From contig NZ_JAFCXL010000010.1 in assembly GCF_049898325.1 (NCBI RefSeq), positions 1 through 64,000 on the forward strand: 64,000 bases of DNA. Reading direction: 5' to 3'. A model generated the notes under the pieces. The model saw only the letters and a list, made by a program, of their open reading frames with translations, had not been told where the DNA came from and searched no databases. Position numbers and translations under genes: made by a program. The DNA is from JAFCUW01 sp049898325. GTDB taxonomy: Bacteria > Pseudomonadota > Gammaproteobacteria > Burkholderiales > Burkholderiaceae_D. Below, piece after piece: positions 17,550 to 24,681 of this stretch; position 1 is the stretch's first letter; the number at the start of each line of letters is the position of its first letter.

Positions 17550-17816
17550 TTACTTCGTCGCCAGCGACGAGGAGACACCGCGGGCCGAACTGATGACGCC
17601 GTTGAGCGACGCCGTGACACCACGCAGCGATGCGTTCAGACCCGCCGTCGATGCCGTCAGTCCCTTCGCTTGCAGCGAAGCGGCGGTGCCGCGCATGGAA
17701 GCGATATGACCGCGCAGGGACGCGATATGGCCACGCATCGAACTGGCCTTGCCGGCGGCCGATTGGACTAACTTGGTGAATTCCTGCTCATTCAAATCTC
17801 GACTAAATTCAGACAT
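17550..17816 (-). CDS. Heptad-repeat peptide, first gene of the biosynthetic operon (88 aa)
   Basis: Residues 1-23 form a leader-like acidic/amphipathic segment (MSEFSRDLNEQEFTKLVQSA). Residues 24-88 are about nine copies of a seven-residue unit A-S-[L/M]-R-G-x-x, one copy being stretched to nine residues (ASLQAKGLT). There are no Cys, Trp, Tyr or Pro. The start has a perfect GGAGGA. It stands 62 bases before the ACP gene, downstream of a strong promoter. It may be a precursor peptide, a carrier/scaffold or a structural repeat protein. I do not recognise a family. Confidence 0.75.
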   Translation of the reverse strand: MSEFSRDLNEQEFTKLVQSAAGKASSMRGHIASLRGHIASMRGTAASLQAKGLTASTAGLNASLRGVTASLNGVISSARGVSSSLATK

Positions 17817-17885
17817 GATTCCTCCAGGGAGTTAAACAATAAAAAGCGGCATCGTGCGGGGCCGGCGTGACACGGTGTCGAGTCA

Positions 17886-17924
17886 GCCCCAATACTTCCG
17901 CGCCATGCCCGGAAGTATTGGGGC
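17886..17924. promoter_or_regulatory. Perfect 15-bp inverted repeat over the operon start site
   Basis: GCCCCAATACTTCCG (17886-17900) pairs exactly with 17910-17924, loop of nine bases. The minus-strand promoter's -10 box ends at 17926, so the repeat covers the likely transcription start (about 17919) and the first 30 or so bases of the leader. It could be a regulator-binding site or a 5' stem-loop on the mRNA. A second small palindrome, GACACGGTGTC, lies at 17869-17879. Confidence 0.6.
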
Positions 17925-17925
17925 G

Positions 17926-17954
17926 AGATTAAAGCCGTCGAATTTTAATGTCAA
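17926..17954 (-). promoter_or_regulatory. Sigma-70-type promoter of the biosynthetic operon
   Basis: On the minus strand: -35 TTGACA (17954-17949), 17-bp spacer, -10 TAATCT (17931-17926). It faces the repeat-peptide gene, giving a leader of about 100 bases. The consensus match and spacing are good. Confidence 0.65.
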
Positions 17955-18022
17955 CATCATTCTTCCGTTTAATCAGACCGGATTAAATAGGATATCAATA
18001 TTTTCCTGATCGAAATTTCTAG

Positions 18023-18050
18023 TTGGTAATTTGAATCGGCGCTGCATAAT
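18023..18050 (+). promoter_or_regulatory. Possible promoter of the divergent PLP-enzyme arm
   Basis: TTGGTA (18023-18028), 16-bp spacer, CATAAT (18045-18050) points toward the gene at 18149. A 10-bp palindrome GCAGATCTGC (18064-18073) and the inverted repeat GCACG-6-CGTGC (18072-18087) follow. The 17817-18148 gap is A+T-rich and holds only these signals and the operon promoter. Confidence 0.35.
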
Positions 18051-18148
18051 CGGATGGAGATAGGCAGATCTGCACGCAAAAACGTGCTACGGTATATTCA
18101 TTGACTTCGTTGGCCAATTTTTTAGCGTCGTTATTCGATGGAGATGCA

Positions 18149-19405
18149 ATGGAGACCACGCGCATGGGAAAACGGGCGGCGGACGCCGGCGAAGGGCGGT
18201 GGCGCGATATTGCCAGCGCCTTCCATTTCAAACCCGGGTTGATCTACCTGAACTCCGGCTCGGAAGGATCGTTGCCTGTGGAAATGCAGGCGCTGCTGGC
18301 CGCCTCCATGAAGCGCTGGGCTTCCAGCCCCTCGCAAGCGTTTTTTGACGACGTCAACCTGGACAGCAAACAGGTGGCCAACCGCCGCCGCGTGGCGCAA
18401 TTCGTGGGCGCCGATCCGGCTGACCTGGTATTGACCGACAACACCACCATGGGCCTGGCAATGGTATTGCTTGGACTGCCATTAAATGGCCCTTGCGAAA
18501 TAATAACAACGCAACAAGACCATTTTTCGATGTATTCGCCGCTGTATGTATTATCCAGGCGTCATGATATAAAAATAATAAAAGTTTCGCTGCCGGTGCC
18601 GGCCAGGTCGAGCGAGGATGTTATCCGCATATTCCGGCAGGCGATCACGCCGAGAACCCGGGCTTTATGTTTTTCCCATATTAATTATGCAGTCGGCTTG
18701 CGCATGCCAGTGCGCGAATTATGCGCGCTGGCACGCGAGCGAAATATATTGACGCTGGTCGACGGTGCGCATGCCCCAGGTATGCTCGATATTAATCTGC
18801 GTGAATTGGGTCCCGATTTTTATGCAGCCTCAGGTCACAAATGGCTCAATGGTCCGCCCGGAACAGGGATGCTGTATATCCGTCACGCGCAAGCCAATCC
18901 CTGGCACTTGCAAGCCATCGTTTCAGAGCGCGCGATGGATGTCGGCGACGGCCTGACGATTGCCGACGCCCTGCAGGCGCGTGCCAACCTGAACGGGCCG
19001 GCGTTCTACACGCTGGCACGGACCGCTGAGTTCTTCGAGGGCATCGGCAAGGCCGCAATCGAACAGCGCATCCTCACGCTATCGGCCGAGGTCGAGCGCA
19101 GCGCGGTCGCGCGCTGGGGCCGCGACTGCCTGCTGAGCCCGTCGAGCCAGGCCGCTGCGCTGCGCTGCGGCTTGACCGCCTTCGTGCCTTCGCGCAATGG
19201 CGCGCTGGCCTACGACGCCGCCCGCATGCAGCAGATCGCCCAGCGCCTGTGCGACCAGGCCGGCATCTGGGTGCTGTGCACCGCGACGCCGGGTCCGGAT
19301 GGCGGCCGTGGTCCCCAGATCAACGCCTTGCGGGTATCGACCCACATCTATAACTTTCCCGACCAGATCGACCGCCTGTTTGCCGCGCTCGACGAACTGG
19401 TTTGA
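18149..19405 (+). CDS. Class V aminotransferase-fold PLP enzyme (isopenicillin-N-epimerase-like)
   Basis: 418 residues from ATG 18149 (GGAGA five bases upstream; the frame also opens at TTG 18101). PLP lysine in AASGHKWLNGPPGTGML, LVDGAHAPG (Asp binding the pyridine), and the N-terminal YLNSGSEGSLP of epimerase/cysteine-desulfurase-like members. Possible reactions are epimerisation, C-S lyase or transamination. Its central part (about 18480-18720) is much more A+T-rich than its ends, with rare codons such as ATA and TTA, suggesting a foreign or mosaic origin. It is divergent from the minus-strand operon and probably part of the pathway. Confidence 0.85.
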   Translation: METTRMGKRAADAGEGRWRDIASAFHFKPGLIYLNSGSEGSLPVEMQALLAASMKRWASSPSQAFFDDVNLDSKQVANRRRVAQFVGADPADLVLTDNTTMGLAMVLLGLPLNGPCEIITTQQDHFSMYSPLYVLSRRHDIKIIKVSLPVPARSSEDVIRIFRQAITPRTRALCFSHINYAVGLRMPVRELCALARERNILTLVDGAHAPGMLDINLRELGPDFYAASGHKWLNGPPGTGMLYIRHAQANPWHLQAIVSERAMDVGDGLTIADALQARANLNGPAFYTLARTAEFFEGIGKAAIEQRILTLSAEVERSAVARWGRDCLLSPSSQAAALRCGLTAFVPSRNGALAYDAARMQQIAQRLCDQAGIWVLCTATPGPDGGRGPQINALRVSTHIYNFPDQIDRLFAALDELV

Positions 19406-19415
19406 TGGACGCGCC

Positions 19416-20825
19416 GTGAACACCTGCCTCGAATGGGCCCGCCTGCTGGCGCAGCGGCAGATCAGCTCGGTCCAGCTGACCACGCTTTTTCTGGACCGCA
19501 TTGCGCAGCTGGACCGGTATTACGGCGCCTATCGGCTCGTCACGGCCGAGCTGGCGCTGGCCCAGGCACGCGCCGCCGACGCTGCCATCGCCGCTGGCAT
19601 CCGGCTCGGCCCGCTGCAGGGGGTGCCGTACGCCGCCAAGGATGTGTTCGACGTGGCCGGCCTGCCGACCAGCGCCGGCTGCGACTTGCTCAGCGGCCGT
19701 CCGGCGCCCGCCTCGGCGCGTGTCATCGACCTGCTGCAGGCGTCCGGCATGGTGTTGTTGGGCAAGACCAACCTCGTGCAGTTTGCCCACGGTTCGCTGG
19801 GCGTGAACACCAACCAGGGCACGCCACGCAATCCGTGGTCGCCGGTGTTGCGGCGGGTGGCGGGCGGTTCCAGCAGCGGCTCGAGCGTGGCGGTCGCCAC
19901 CGGCATGGCCCCGATCGCGCTTGGCACGGACACCGGTGGTTCGGTGCGCGTACCGGCGGCGCTGTGCGGCACCATCGGCCTGAAGACCACGTACGGGCGG
20001 GTCAGCCGGGCCGGGGTCTATCCGCTCAGCCCGACCCTCGATTCGGTGGGCATCATCGGCAACAGCGCCGACGACATCGCGGTGCTGCTGCGCCTGATTT
20101 CGGGCGCCGCCGCGGATGCGGATGTGCCCGTGGCGGCGCCACCCTCGCTGCAGGGCATGCGCCTGGCGTTCGCCGACAGCCTGTTCGTCGATGCCGATCG
20201 CGCCGTCGCCGAGGCGGTGCTGCGTGCCGGCGCCCGCCTCGGCACGCTGGGGGCGGGCGTTTCGCATATCGCTTTTGCGGAAGCGTGCGAGGCCGAGCTG
20301 ATCAACCCGAACGGCTTGATCAGCAAGGTCGAAGGCTATGCCTACAACCAGGCCTTGCTCACGAGCGGGTCGGCATGGCTGGACCAGAAGGTGGTGGAAA
20401 GCTTTGACGGCGGCGCCACCGCGACGGCGACGAGCTACTGTGGCGCGCTCGCCGGCATGGGGCCCTTGCAGCGGCTGGCGGCGACGACGATGGCCCCGTT
20501 CGACGCCTTGCTGGCGCCAGCGGCGGCCGTTACCGCGCTGGCACTCGATGGCGTGGCGCAGTCCGGAACGGCCTTCACCAGCGCCAACAGCCGTTACACC
20601 GCCTGTACCCGTGCCGTCAACGTGCTCGGCCTGTGCGCCTTGAGCGTGCCGTGCGCGCTGTCGGCGGAAGGCTTGCCGATCGGCCTGCAGATCATCGGCC
20701 GGGCCGGCCAGGACGAGCACATCCTGGCCATCGCCCAGGCCTGGATGGCGGCCACCTACCAAGGCGGCATGCCGCGCCCACCGCTAGCGCGCGACGTACA
20801 CGGTCTCGCTTCCCCTCCCGGCTGA
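19416..20825 (+). CDS. Amidase-signature family hydrolase
   Basis: 469 residues from GTG 19416, ten bases after the PLP-enzyme stop. The Ser-cisSer-Lys triad is visible: Lys in YAAKDVFDVAG, the first Ser in GGSSSGSSVAVA and the nucleophile in GTDTGGSVRVPAALCG. It is cytoplasmic. It resembles GatA/aryl-amidase proteins, but no GatB/C lies nearby, so it is a small-molecule amidase or an amide-forming enzyme. Placed beside an amide-making synthetase, it could trim or transfer an amide of the product (inference). Confidence 0.88.
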   Translation: MNTCLEWARLLAQRQISSVQLTTLFLDRIAQLDRYYGAYRLVTAELALAQARAADAAIAAGIRLGPLQGVPYAAKDVFDVAGLPTSAGCDLLSGRPAPASARVIDLLQASGMVLLGKTNLVQFAHGSLGVNTNQGTPRNPWSPVLRRVAGGSSSGSSVAVATGMAPIALGTDTGGSVRVPAALCGTIGLKTTYGRVSRAGVYPLSPTLDSVGIIGNSADDIAVLLRLISGAAADADVPVAAPPSLQGMRLAFADSLFVDADRAVAEAVLRAGARLGTLGAGVSHIAFAEACEAELINPNGLISKVEGYAYNQALLTSGSAWLDQKVVESFDGGATATATSYCGALAGMGPLQRLAATTMAPFDALLAPAAAVTALALDGVAQSGTAFTSANSRYTACTRAVNVLGLCALSVPCALSAEGLPIGLQIIGRAGQDEHILAIAQAWMAATYQGGMPRPPLARDVHGLASPPG

Positions 20826-20837
20826 AAGGATTTCATC

Positions 20838-22340
20838 ATGCGTGCATTCTTGTTACTTGCCTTGTTCGTCGTCACCGTGTGCCAGGCGCAGAAGGGGGAA
20901 ACCACGCCCAACAACATCGGCTACGACATGTACTTCAATGCCATGGTCGTCAACGATGTCAGCTGCGCCATGGCGGCGCCGAACGGGCGCGTCGTCTTCA
21001 CCGGGCCGGTCACCAATCCCGCCATGAGTTGCCCCGATCTGCTCGCCTGGAAGCTGTATATCGACGTGATCGAGCAGGATTTCATTGGCGCCTGGGTCAG
21101 CGCGGACCTGCTCTGGCCCGCCTCGCCCTTGCCGCTGTGTACTGCGGCGGGCCAGAAAGACTGCTGCACGCCGGGCAGCGCCACCAACCCCGGCTACGAC
21201 AATCCCAGCTATCCCAGCCGCTTCTGTCCCTTCGCGCCCGACGGCAAGGACGGCAAGGTGCTCACGCAAACGCCACGCCCGGGAGCGCGGCGCGACGCCT
21301 CGCGCAAAGTGGGACTGCCGGAAATGCACGGGACGAGCGCCGTGGCGACCTTGCCGCTGACCTTTTATAACAAGCCCATGTTCGATTACGTGTTCAAGAA
21401 CAGCCTGTATCACTCGAACGGACTGATGGCGGTGCTGAACAATGCCAACGCCGACCTCGACAGGAACTCGCCGTTTCACCGGGTGAGCACCAGCGGGCAT
21501 CTGACCTCGGTGAACTTTCCCATCGATGGCTGGATGATGCGTTCCCAATGGATCAGCAAGAAGGCGGCGCTGGCGGCCGGACTGGCCGACGATCCGGCCG
21601 CGCCCTTCGTCAAGATCCTGGTCGGCGATCGCCATCAGTACAACTTCAATCCGGACGTGTTCAAGCCCGGCGAATACTGGCTGATGTCGTTCCACCTGTC
21701 GACCAAAGACACGCCGCCCTGGTTCTGGGCCGACTTCGAGCACGTCAACAGTCCCGGCCGCTGCGATTTCACCGGCTGTAACGATGGTTATGGCTTCGAC
21801 GCGCCGCCCCCGGTGGGTCCCGGCCTGAGCCGGAACTTCACCAGTCCGGCCACGCAGACCACCGCCAAGGGACAGGCGTTCATCGAGAACGCCCGCTATG
21901 CCAGCGGCGCCATCACGCCGGCACTGCAGCAGTTGTTCGACCAGGCCGGGATCGGCACCGGCGCGCAAGCGGGCATCCGGCCCACGCCGCAGAGCAAGGG
22001 CTGGCGCAGCTACCGCCTGCGCGGCTCGCAGTGGGCCTACACCGACCAGGCCGGGCGGCCCAGCTACCTCGGTTCCAGGCCATCGAATGGCGGCATCGTC
22101 GCCGGCTCCTCGTGCATGTCCTGCCACGCGACGGCCGGCACCATGGCGGCCGGCGTGTCGCCGCAGGTGCTGGGCTTGTATATTAATTGGGCCGGCACAC
22201 CGAACCCGGGCAATTTCAACCTGAACGCCCGGCCGGCCACCAACAGCCTGCTGCAAAACGATTTCGTCTGGGGTTTCATTCACACCATGCCGCTCCAGAC
22301 CGACCGCATGACCGAGGCCACGTCCGGGACGCGCAAGTGA
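20838..22340 (+). CDS. Secreted protein with a single haem c motif (CXXCH)
   Basis: 500 residues. An N-terminal signal peptide (MRAFLLLALFVVTVCQAQ) gives export to the periplasm or beyond. Near residue 430 there is one CMSCH haem-c site, followed by a Met-rich tail (HTMPLQTDRM) that could supply the distal ligand. The region in between is cysteine-containing and Trp/Tyr rich, without a family that I can name. AAAGGA lies upstream and the gap to the amidase is only 12 bases, so it belongs to the same transcript. An electron-transfer or oxidase role is likely. Confidence 0.75.
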   Translation: MRAFLLLALFVVTVCQAQKGETTPNNIGYDMYFNAMVVNDVSCAMAAPNGRVVFTGPVTNPAMSCPDLLAWKLYIDVIEQDFIGAWVSADLLWPASPLPLCTAAGQKDCCTPGSATNPGYDNPSYPSRFCPFAPDGKDGKVLTQTPRPGARRDASRKVGLPEMHGTSAVATLPLTFYNKPMFDYVFKNSLYHSNGLMAVLNNANADLDRNSPFHRVSTSGHLTSVNFPIDGWMMRSQWISKKAALAAGLADDPAAPFVKILVGDRHQYNFNPDVFKPGEYWLMSFHLSTKDTPPWFWADFEHVNSPGRCDFTGCNDGYGFDAPPPVGPGLSRNFTSPATQTTAKGQAFIENARYASGAITPALQQLFDQAGIGTGAQAGIRPTPQSKGWRSYRLRGSQWAYTDQAGRPSYLGSRPSNGGIVAGSSCMSCHATAGTMAAGVSPQVLGLYINWAGTPNPGNFNLNARPATNSLLQNDFVWGFIHTMPLQTDRMTEATSGTRK

Positions 22341-22455
22341 CGCGCAAGTGACGCAGCGGCGGCCGTTGCCGGCAGGCCAAGCGTGACTGGGCGGCAGCCG
22401 ACGCGCCGCCCTGTCGCGCACTGGGCCGCTGCCACCGTATGCTAAGATCGTTTTC

Positions 22456-22854
22456 GTGAACATCCTGGTCCGCTCCCTGTTGGTCTACCTGTTGTTGCTG
22501 GCGCTGCCCTTCCAGGGCGTTGCCATGGCGACGATGCTGCCGTGCGCGCCAGCGCAGGTGGCCCCGTCGATGGCGCCGCACCATGACCACCAGGCCATGC
22601 TGGCCATGCAGCGCGCCGCGCACGCTCCCGCGGCCACCGGGGCGATTGTGGCGGCCGCCGCCGACGGCGGCAGTTGCGCCCACGCCGCCGGCAAGTGCGA
22701 TGCCTGCGCCGCCTGCTGCCTCGGTGCCATGGTCTGCGCCACGGTCCACGTGGCGCTCGACAGTCCGCGGGGCGCCGCCATCGCCTTCGACACCGGTTTC
22801 GTGGCGGCGGTCGCACTGGCCTTGCCCGAGCGCCCGCCGCAAGCTTCGCGCTGA
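22456..22854 (+). CDS. Cys/His-rich membrane-anchored protein, copper-operon first gene
   Basis: 132 residues from GTG 22456. A hydrophobic N-terminal segment (VRSLLVYLLLLALPFQGVAM) is followed by a His/Met cluster (MAPHHDHQAMLAMQ) and a Cys cluster (CAHAAGKCDACAACCLG). The pattern resembles the DUF2946-type proteins found with copper-resistance genes. A copper-binding or chaperone role at the inner membrane is inferred from residues and from the downstream oxidase. Confidence 0.65.
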   Translation: MNILVRSLLVYLLLLALPFQGVAMATMLPCAPAQVAPSMAPHHDHQAMLAMQRAAHAPAATGAIVAAAADGGSCAHAAGKCDACAACCLGAMVCATVHVALDSPRGAAIAFDTGFVAAVALALPERPPQASR

Positions 22855-22933
22855 TTACCGCCCGTTTGCCATGCCCAGCCGCTTGCCGCAAGTGGCTGGG
22901 GCTCGATCCTTGCCTGTCATTCAAGAGACTTCC

Positions 22934-23248
22934 ATGAAACACCTGCTTTGCCTTGCCGCGGCCTTGGCCGCGCTGCTGGCCGGCCTCGCCAGCGACGCCA
23001 GCGGCCAGGCGCGGCCGGCCGATCCGGCCGATGCCGACGCCCCCGTGCCCCCGATCCACCATCGACCGGCCCTGGCGCCGGCCGCGCTGGCGCCGACGCC
23101 ACCGCCGCTGCGGCAGTGGCCGGCCCTCAATGCGCTGGTGGGCGCCTACCAGCCGATGGCGCCGGCGCCCGCCGCCACGCCCGCCACGCCCGCCACGCCC
23201 GCGCCGGCACTGGACCCGCACGCCCATCACAAGGGGGCAGGCCAATGA
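22934..23248 (+). CDS. Small periplasmic Ala/Pro-rich protein with His tail (104 aa)
   Basis: Signal peptide at residues 1-24 (LAAALAALLAGLASDASG), then a Pro/Ala-rich body with an IHHRP motif, a PAT/PATP tandem stretch and a histidine-rich end (DPHAHHKGAGQ) that suits metal binding. Its TGA overlaps the start of the TolC-type gene (ATGA). Unrecognised as a family; placed in the copper operon by position. Confidence 0.6.
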   Translation: MKHLLCLAAALAALLAGLASDASGQARPADPADADAPVPPIHHRPALAPAALAPTPPPLRQWPALNALVGAYQPMAPAPAATPATPATPAPALDPHAHHKGAGQ

Positions 23249-24681
23249 GCCCGCTGGCTGATGTGGGCCGGCGCGCCGGCGGTTTGCTGGCGGCGTTGCT
23301 GGCCGCACTGAGCAGCGGCTGCGCGTCGGTGTCTAGCGAGCCGGCCTTCGCGCCCGTCAGCGCGCTGGCCGCCCAGCGGCTCGACAGGCAGGTGCGGCAG
23401 GTGGTTACCGACAACGAGGCCGCCGCGCTGGCGCAGATGATCGGGCAGGTGCTGCGCCAGCCCCTGCAAGCCGATGACGCCGTCCAGATCGCGCTGTTGA
23501 ATCACCGCGGCCTGCAGGCGGCGTACTGGCAGGTGGGCATCGCCCAAAGCGAGCTGGTGCAGGCCGGCCGCTTGCGCAACCCGTCGCTGGGCTTTCAGCG
23601 CAGCGGCGGCGGCGGCGCGCTCGACATCGAACGCTCGGTCACGCTCAACCTGGCCAGCGTGCTGCTGGCGCCGCTGGCCACGCGCATCGAACAGGGCCGC
23701 TTTGAACAGACCTGGCTGCTGGTGGCCGGCCAGATGCTCGACCATGCGGCGGCCACCCGGCGCGCGTGGTTCGAGGCGGTCGCCGCGCAACAGGCGAGGC
23801 TCTACGCGCTGCAGGTTCATCGCGCCGCCGCAGCCAGCGCCGCCCTGACCGAGCGCATGGCCAATGCCGGCAATACGAACGCGCTGGAACTGGCGCGCGA
23901 GCGCCTGTTTCGGGCCGAGGCCGCCGCCGCGGTGGTGCGCGCCGACCAGCGCGCGCTGGCCGCGCGCGAAGCGTTGACGCGCCTGATGGGCCTGTGGGGC
24001 GCCGCCGCCGCCGACTACGTGCTGCCCCAGCGCCTGCCCGATCTGCCGGCGGCGCCGCTGGAACTGCCCGATGCCGAACGCATCGCCGTGCGCGAGCGCC
24101 TCGATATCCGCGCTGCGCAAAGCGCGGCGCGCCACACCGCGGCGGCGCTGGGCCTGAGCAGGACCACCGGCTTCATCAACGTGCTCGACCTCGGCTACCT
24201 GCGCAAATCGGCCGACGGCCATAGCACGGGCGGCTACGCCATCTCGCTCGAACTGCCCCTGTTCGACTGGGGCACGGCGCGGGTGGCGAAGGCCGAGGCG
24301 ACGTACCGGCAGGCGCTCGAGCAGGTGGCGCAGACGGCCGTGGCGGCGCGCAGCGAAGCGCGCGAAAGCTATCTCGACTACCGCAGCGCCTACGATCTGG
24401 CCACCCGCTACCGCGACGAGGTGATACCGCTGCGCAAAAAAATCGCCGACGAGACGGGCTTGCGCTACAACGGCATGCTCATCAGCGTTTTCGAATTGCT
24501 GGCCGACGCGCGCGAGCAGGCCGCGGCGGTGAGCAGCGCGATCGAGGCCTACAAGCAGTTCTGGATCGCGCACACCCGGCTCGAGGCGGCGCTGGGCGGG
24601 CGCCTGCTGGACCATCCGTCGTCCCCACCACCTTCACCTTCACCTTCACCCTCACCAGCGCCCGGGGCGCCACCACCATGA
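23245..24681 (+). CDS. TolC-family outer-membrane lipoprotein
   Basis: 478 residues. Lipobox LAALSSGC gives a lipid-anchored outer-membrane protein. The body has the two alpha-helical hairpin repeats of outer-membrane efflux proteins, with the characteristic LRNPSLGFQ near residue 115 and a second repeat near 340. No RND pump or membrane-fusion gene accompanies it. The C-terminus ends in a six-base repeat encoding Pro-Ser (24631-24655). The start follows a GGGGG box and overlaps the previous stop. Genes of this kind are known next to copper-dependent multicopper oxidases. Confidence 0.85.
   Translation: MSPLADVGRRAGGLLAALLAALSSGCASVSSEPAFAPVSALAAQRLDRQVRQVVTDNEAAALAQMIGQVLRQPLQADDAVQIALLNHRGLQAAYWQVGIAQSELVQAGRLRNPSLGFQRSGGGGALDIERSVTLNLASVLLAPLATRIEQGRFEQTWLLVAGQMLDHAAATRRAWFEAVAAQQARLYALQVHRAAAASAALTERMANAGNTNALELARERLFRAEAAAAVVRADQRALAAREALTRLMGLWGAAAADYVLPQRLPDLPAAPLELPDAERIAVRERLDIRAAQSAARHTAAALGLSRTTGFINVLDLGYLRKSADGHSTGGYAISLELPLFDWGTARVAKAEATYRQALEQVAQTAVAARSEARESYLDYRSAYDLATRYRDEVIPLRKKIADETGLRYNGMLISVFELLADAREQAAAVSSAIEAYKQFWIAHTRLEAALGGRLLDHPSSPPPSPSPSPSPAPGAPPP

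Noticed and set aside
14629..17816. Lasso-peptide cluster (small peptide plus AsnB-like gene)
   Set aside because: The AsnB-like protein keeps glutaminase Cys2, which lasso cyclases lack. No RRE protein or transglutaminase-like leader protease is present, and the peptide has no lasso core.
23161..23210. Tandem Pro-Ala-Thr codons as a functional DNA repeat
   Set aside because: It is low-complexity coding sequence inside the His-tailed protein and needs no other explanation.
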